From: Candidatus Jorgensenbacteria bacterium CG23_combo_of_CG06-09_8_20_14_all_54_14
Lineage (GTDB): Bacteria > Patescibacteriota > Minisyncoccia > UBA6257 > GWB1-50-10
Assembly: GCA_002772205.1 (NCBI GenBank)
Contig: PCRZ01000045.1
Coordinates: 1 to 13,417 of the forward strand
Reading direction: 5' to 3'
DNA length: 13,417 bases
Both the position numbers and the translations under genes were made by a program. The notes beneath the pieces were generated by a model. That model worked only from the letters and a program-made list of their open reading frames with translations, was not told where the DNA came from and searched no databases. Shown in pieces: positions 10,559 to 13,417 of this stretch (positions are counted from its first letter, which is position 1; every line of letters begins with the position of its first letter).

Positions 10559-11013
10559 GAAATAAAAACCATAAGGGATTTACTGGAATTGCCGGCGAAT
10601 ATTTTACGGCCGCAGAAATTTCAAAAAGAGGAGGTATCGCCACAATAACCTTAAAGAACACCCCCGATATTGATATTTTAGCGTCCAGCGCTGATGGTAA
10701 AAAAACCGTAAGTATTCAAGTTAAAGCGGGGAGATTAACTACTGGTGGTTTTATAGTGGGTAGAGAGAAAATGCGATCTTTCGGGAGGAGTTCTTTTTAT
10801 GTCTTTGTTTCTCTAAAAGAAGGCGCGGAAAAAGGGTATTGGATTATACCTCAATCAGTCGTTGCTCGAATCACAGAATCAGATTACCAAAGATGGATTA
10901 AAGGTAGGCCCGCGAGGAGTAAAAGAGCTCCAAGAACATTTCAGTGGAAACATCTAAAATCTCGGAGATTTCAAAAATACCACGACAATTGGGGCGTTTT
11001 GGGTCTGTGGTAG
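10555..11013 (+). CDS. PD-(D/E)xK nuclease-like protein
   Basis: The 152-residue protein has GIAGEYFTAAEISKRGGIAT (11-30), then NTPDIDILASS (35-45), then VSIQVKAGR (52-60). This order of Glu15, Asp38/Asp40 and Gln55-x-Lys57 on successive strand ends is the PD-(D/E)xK core arrangement seen in Holliday-junction resolvase- and Mrr-like nucleases. Gln replaces the usual second acidic residue (QxK), which occurs in some subfamilies. The C-terminus is basic and aromatic (KGRPARSKRAP, WKHLKSRRFQKYHDNW), suited to DNA contact. AGGAG lies nine bases before the ATG. It sits on the opposite strand from, and about 900 bases beyond, the LexA-methyltransferase gene, so a restriction-like partnership is possible but unproven. 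It could also be a repair nuclease or an inactive homologue. Confidence 0.65.
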   Translation: MGNKNHKGFTGIAGEYFTAAEISKRGGIATITLKNTPDIDILASSADGKKTVSIQVKAGRLTTGGFIVGREKMRSFGRSSFYVFVSLKEGAEKGYWIIPQSVVARITESDYQRWIKGRPARSKRAPRTFQWKHLKSRRFQKYHDNWGVLGLW

Positions 11014-11017
11014 ATTA

Positions 11018-11048
11018 GCCAACAAAAAATTAGAGAATAAATTTATGG
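11018..11048 (+). repeat. Duplicated gene leader, copy 2
   Basis: This is a 31-base copy of the leader at 10527-10558, ending in the ATGG of the next gene, with AGAG in place of AGGAG. The close identity upstream of unrelated proteins points to recent duplication of the translation-initiation region. Confidence 0.75.
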
Positions 11049-11356
11049 AATTAAAAGAAGCGTGCAGGAAAGTTATTGAACAAAATGAATCGATGGGTTG
11101 TCATCCGGAAATTTTTATTTTTCAAACAAAAAGCTGTGAGGCAGTAGATTTGGATGATAAAATAAGTAACTTAGTAAAAAGCCAAACCGCATTTGATGCG
11201 GTAATTAAAGCGATAGAAAAATATGGTGATATTTTAACAATTGAAGATTTTATAGTAGAGGATGAAAATGGTTTAGGCTTGCCCCAAGATATAATAAATA
11301 AAGCCAAACAAAATGCTGCAGGGTTTAAATGGAAGCGCAATTTAAATAGTAAATAA
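11045..11356 (+). CDS. Unrecognised small acidic protein
   Basis: The 103-residue protein (MELKEACRKVIEQNESMGCH...) is AT-rich in codon use. It is predicted to be mainly helical: an N-terminal helix, a strand EIFIFQTK (22-29), helices over 37-60, ILTIEDFIVEDENGLGLPQD (63-82) and a lysine-rich tail. There is no signal peptide, membrane segment or zinc motif. It starts behind the duplicated leader, 31 bases after the nuclease-like gene, and ends just before a terminator, so it is the last gene of that unit. Its size and position would fit a small modulator or antitoxin-like partner, but no family is recognised. Confidence 0.65.
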   Translation: MELKEACRKVIEQNESMGCHPEIFIFQTKSCEAVDLDDKISNLVKSQTAFDAVIKAIEKYGDILTIEDFIVEDENGLGLPQDIINKAKQNAAGFKWKRNLNSK

Positions 11357-11366
11357 AATAAAAGTA

Positions 11367-11398
11367 GGGTGCTTCAATTGATTAAAGCACCCGTTTTT
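11367..11398 (+). terminator. Intrinsic terminator closing the accessory island
   Basis: GGGTGCTT (11367-11374) pairs with AAGCACCC (11385-11392), with an additional AAT/ATT pairing inside, followed by GTTTTT. The outer arms are nearly the same as those of the GGTGCT...AGCACC palindromes upstream of genes, suggesting a shared origin. Confidence 0.8.
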
Positions 11399-11441
11399 CG
11401 TTAGCTTGCTACCCTCCCGCAGCAGATTAGTTCTTTTCCAC

Positions 11442-11471
11442 CATCGGCTAATTCGCACGAATTAGCCGATG
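11442..11471. repeat. Perfect 14-bp-stem palindrome
   Basis: CATCGGCTAATTCG and its exact complement are separated by CA. There is no T-tract on either side. It lies midway in the 11357-11592 gap, between the island terminator and promoter palindrome copy 2. It is another member of the window's intergenic palindrome population, of unknown role. Confidence 0.5.
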
Positions 11472-11541
11472 TGTCTTCCCAGCTTTCTTCTTCCTTCTTT
11501 TTTCTCCGTCAACTCTCTCAATTCCATTGCTCTCTACCTAC

Positions 11542-11565
11542 GGTGCTATAATTAATTATAGCACC
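11542..11565. promoter_or_regulatory. Palindromic promoter/operator copy 2
   Basis: It is identical over 24 bp to the palindrome at 2129-2152, with extended -10 elements TGCTATAAT on both strands. It lies 27 bases before the ATG at 11593. Confidence 0.65.
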
Positions 11566-11592
11566 CTCCCGTCCGCACTATTGTGATGTAGA

Positions 11593-12324
11593 ATGAACAT
11601 AATGAAAAGAACCATTTATCCAAAAATCAAACTCGCCGCAGACGCAAAGAGAGACGCGCAACTTGGCGTCAATTTCCTCAAATTCACCACGCATGGAAAG
11701 GATAAAGAGAAATTTCTTCGGATGTTCTTTCCTGATGAACTCATTAATGTAATTAATGGAAAAGCGTCGGCGCGGATGCGCGATAAGCTCATTCGCGCGT
11801 ACGCATTACGGGTCCATAAGGGAAATAGGAAAGAGATTGCGGAGGGGGTACTGCGCGCGAGAAAAGAATGGGCAAGCGCGGAAAAGAAGTTTTTCCGGCT
11901 CGCGGACCGCATTTTCAATCACCGCCCGTGGCCCAATGGGAACTATAGGGGATTCGTGACGGTTTTTTACGCGTATCCCCGAGACATCCAGCGTAAAGTA
12001 TTCTACTTCCCATATAACCATCACCTCCAGCGATTTGCGAACAAAACCATCGCGCACGAGATGCTCCATTTTATGTTCTTCGATTATGTGGAGGAACGCT
12101 ACGGATTGAAGGAACACGCGCGGATACCCGGCAAGCCCCGCAACTATCTCTGGCAGGTCTCCGAGGCCTTCAATACCGCAATTCAACTATGGAAACCGTA
12201 TCGCAAGGTATTTCAGTTCGGTTCGCACCCGCACCCCGGCACGGAAAAACTGGCGGCGCGGATGATCCCGCACTGGGCCCGCGAGCAAAATATCGATAAA
12301 TTTCTTGACCGCTATCTTCTCTAA
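11593..12324 (+). CDS. Putative HExxH zinc metallopeptidase
   Basis: The 243-residue protein contains KTIAHEMLHFMFFDYVEERY with the HExxH motif His155-Glu156-Met-Leu-His159. WQVSEAFNTAI follows about 30 residues later, where Glu191 would be the third zinc ligand in gluzincin fashion. Before it, GFVTVFYAYPRDIQRKVFYF (120-139) would be the edge strands. There is no signal peptide or membrane helix, so it is probably cytoplasmic. The N-terminal half is basic and helical. The start may be ATG 11593 or ATG 11602 (MKRTIYPKIK), and neither has a strong Shine-Dalgarno sequence. The specific family is not recognised and substrates are unknown. It has its own palindromic promoter and appears monocistronic. 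Confidence 0.75.
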   Translation: MNIMKRTIYPKIKLAADAKRDAQLGVNFLKFTTHGKDKEKFLRMFFPDELINVINGKASARMRDKLIRAYALRVHKGNRKEIAEGVLRARKEWASAEKKFFRLADRIFNHRPWPNGNYRGFVTVFYAYPRDIQRKVFYFPYNHHLQRFANKTIAHEMLHFMFFDYVEERYGLKEHARIPGKPRNYLWQVSEAFNTAIQLWKPYRKVFQFGSHPHPGTEKLAARMIPHWAREQNIDKFLDRYLL

Positions 12325-12326
12325 TT

Positions 12327-12480
12327 CGCGCGCCTGCCCGCTTCCATCCTGAGTTTGCCGAAGGACTCTGGCGGGAATGGTAGAATAGTTTATTTTCCAT
12401 CCATCCCACCATTTTTTTCATTTTTAGCTCTCCCATCATCACTAGGGTGCTACAGTTAACTGTAGCACCCTGCCGCGCGC
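12327..12480 (+). repeat. 154-bp intergenic direct repeat, copy 1
   Basis: It matches 13254-13407 at an offset of 927 bases with only a few substitutions and a one-base shift between two T-runs. It contains a REP-like 19-mer (12347-12365) flanked by CCCGC/GCGGG, a T-rich middle and promoter palindrome copy 3 at its right end. It lies between the metallopeptidase-like gene and the last gene. Confidence 0.85.
12444..12471. promoter_or_regulatory. Palindromic promoter/operator copy 3, covarying version
   Basis: This is a perfect 28-bp palindrome with arms AGGGTGCTACAGTT and the complement. Compared with copies 1 and 2 it carries T-to-C and A-to-G changes that are mirrored in the other arm, so symmetry is kept. 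The -10-like hexamer becomes TACAGT, weaker than TATAAT. It lies 28 bases before the ATG at 12500. Confidence 0.65.
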
Positions 12481-12499
12481 GGCGGGGTTGGAGTAGAAT

Positions 12500-13216
12500 A
12501 TGACCATAGCAATGTCTAAAAAATTTAGCGAGCGTATCTTTTTCCGGCCTCTGTTTTTTATTTTGCGACCGTTTGCAAACTTGATTCGCTACCTGATGCT
12601 TAAAATCATGAAGAAGTTGCGCCTGCCCGGCGACGATCGTCCCGCGCGAGCCGCCGCTTCTCATCTTTTAGAGGAGTTGGTCTTACCTTCTGGATTTCGC
12701 ATTTTTAGTGATAGGGGATTTCGGGAACTTGCGCAATTTAGTACTCTACCTACGACTGAACAGGACAGGGTTTTTAACGAATTGGAAACCGCCGGGATAT
12801 GCCTTGCGCTTTTTTGTTTGGATTTCGCGGATGCGCTGGTGAAGCCGGAGGATTATCACTTTTGGCGAGAGGTTAAGGATCGCCTGCCCAAAGAATTTGA
12901 AGAAAATCTCATCAAGATGGGAGCAGAAAAAGAAAGCGCGCACCTCTACCAAGATTTGATCAGCATGCGGTACCAAGAATACGAAAAAACGACGCAGGAG
13001 GCCATCGATATCTGGAACTCTGAAGAGCCGCGCTTTCGTGAACTCCAAACGGAGGTCGCCAAACACAGCGCCGCACGTGTTCATGCGATCGCAATCGGCG
13101 CCGCGGATCACATTAGGCGCGGTAAGTTAAAAAAGGTTGACCGCCTCCCAAGTTTTTTAATCAGTTGGCTGTTGTACCTGAACGAGGATATCGGCAAATT
13201 TATTAAAAAGCTTTAG
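12500..13216 (+). CDS. Unrecognised 238-residue helical protein
   Basis: GGAG at 12490-12493 supports the ATG at 12500. An ATG at 12512 (MSKKFSER) is possible. The N-terminus holds a basic, hydrophobic stretch (residues 14-37, FFRPLFFILRPFANLIRYLM) that may associate with the membrane, and the C-terminus has a second amphipathic hydrophobic segment (PSFLISWLLYLNEDIG). The middle is charged and helical (FEENLIKMGAEKESAHLYQD, EEPRFRELQTEVAKHSAARV). No catalytic motif or known family is visible. It is flanked on both sides by the 154-bp intergenic repeat, so it may be one unit of a duplicated gene-plus-promoter cassette. Confidence 0.7.
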   Translation: MTIAMSKKFSERIFFRPLFFILRPFANLIRYLMLKIMKKLRLPGDDRPARAAASHLLEELVLPSGFRIFSDRGFRELAQFSTLPTTEQDRVFNELETAGICLALFCLDFADALVKPEDYHFWREVKDRLPKEFEENLIKMGAEKESAHLYQDLISMRYQEYEKTTQEAIDIWNSEEPRFRELQTEVAKHSAARVHAIAIGAADHIRRGKLKKVDRLPSFLISWLLYLNEDIGKFIKKL

Positions 13217-13253
13217 CGCGTCTCCATTTGCCCTTCAATAAACTTAGGGCAAG

Positions 13254-13407
13254 CGCGCGCCTGCCCGCTTCCATCCTGAGTTTGCCGAAGGACTCTGGCG
13301 GGAATTGTAGAATAGTTTATTTTCCATCCATCCCACCATTTTTTCATTTTTTAGCTCTCCCATCATCACCAGGGTGCTACAGTTAACTGTAGCACCCTGC
13401 CGCGCGC
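13254..13407 (+). repeat. 154-bp intergenic direct repeat, copy 2
   Basis: This is the second copy of the block at 12327-12480, again directly after a gene and presumably before another one beyond the right edge. It includes the REP-like 19-mer at 13274-13292 and promoter palindrome copy 4. Confidence 0.85.
13371..13398. promoter_or_regulatory. Palindromic promoter/operator copy 4
   Basis: It is identical over 28 bp to the palindrome at 12444-12471. By analogy it should precede a start codon about 30 bases downstream, just outside the window. Confidence 0.6.
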
Positions 13408-13417
13408 ACCGTTTTGT

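Overview
The window looks like a chromosome segment of a Candidate Phyla Radiation bacterium (Patescibacteria, most like a Parcubacteria-type lineage). This is inferred from three things: recurring short palindromic and low-complexity repeats that sit between genes and also run in frame through genes; long perfect intergenic hairpins; and a mix of small lineage-type hypothetical genes with only a few recognisable enzymes. No rRNA or complete tRNA gene is visible.

Layout. Positions 1-1930 hold a 20-bp tandem repeat, a 34-bp palindrome, an unrecognised helical protein, a minus-strand pair (DUF5320-like glycine-rich protein then DUF134/UPF0251 regulator), and a membrane-anchored thioredoxin-fold protein that ends at a strong terminator. 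Positions 2129-6946 are a GC-rich metabolic block. It contains a type-2 glycerate 2-kinase, remnants of zinc-ribbon genes, a NUDIX hydrolase broken by one extra T in a T7 run, and phosphoenolpyruvate synthase. The kinase (to 2-phosphoglycerate) and PEP synthase (pyruvate to PEP) both feed the lower glycolytic trunk. Both carry in-frame insertions of repeat sequence.

Positions 7201-11400 are an AT-richer accessory island. A 329-aa unknown protein with DHH-phosphoesterase-like motifs converges, sharing a TTAA double stop, on the most striking gene of the window: a complete LexA-type self-cleaving repressor (wHTH, Ala82-Gly83 cleavage site, Ser118/Lys156 dyad) fused to a SPPY-type DNA methyltransferase. 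Its promoter overlaps a dyad and carries 11-bp-spaced direct repeats, which suggests autorepression. Downstream on the plus strand are a frameshifted zinc-ribbon gene, a 57-aa membrane protein, a PD-(D/E)xK-nuclease-like protein and a small unknown protein. The last three start behind related leader sequences and end at a terminator. A DNA-damage-switched methyltransferase next to a nuclease-like protein is a plausible undescribed defence or stress module; the functional link is inference.

Positions 11542-13417 hold two genes, an HExxH metallopeptidase-like protein and an unknown helical protein. Each lies behind a near-identical GGTGCT...AGCACC palindrome. A 154-bp intergenic block containing the palindrome is duplicated on both sides of the last gene. 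The same palindrome precedes the glycerate kinase, and its two sequence versions differ by symmetric compensatory changes, so this appears to be a recurrent promoter/operator or hairpin module.
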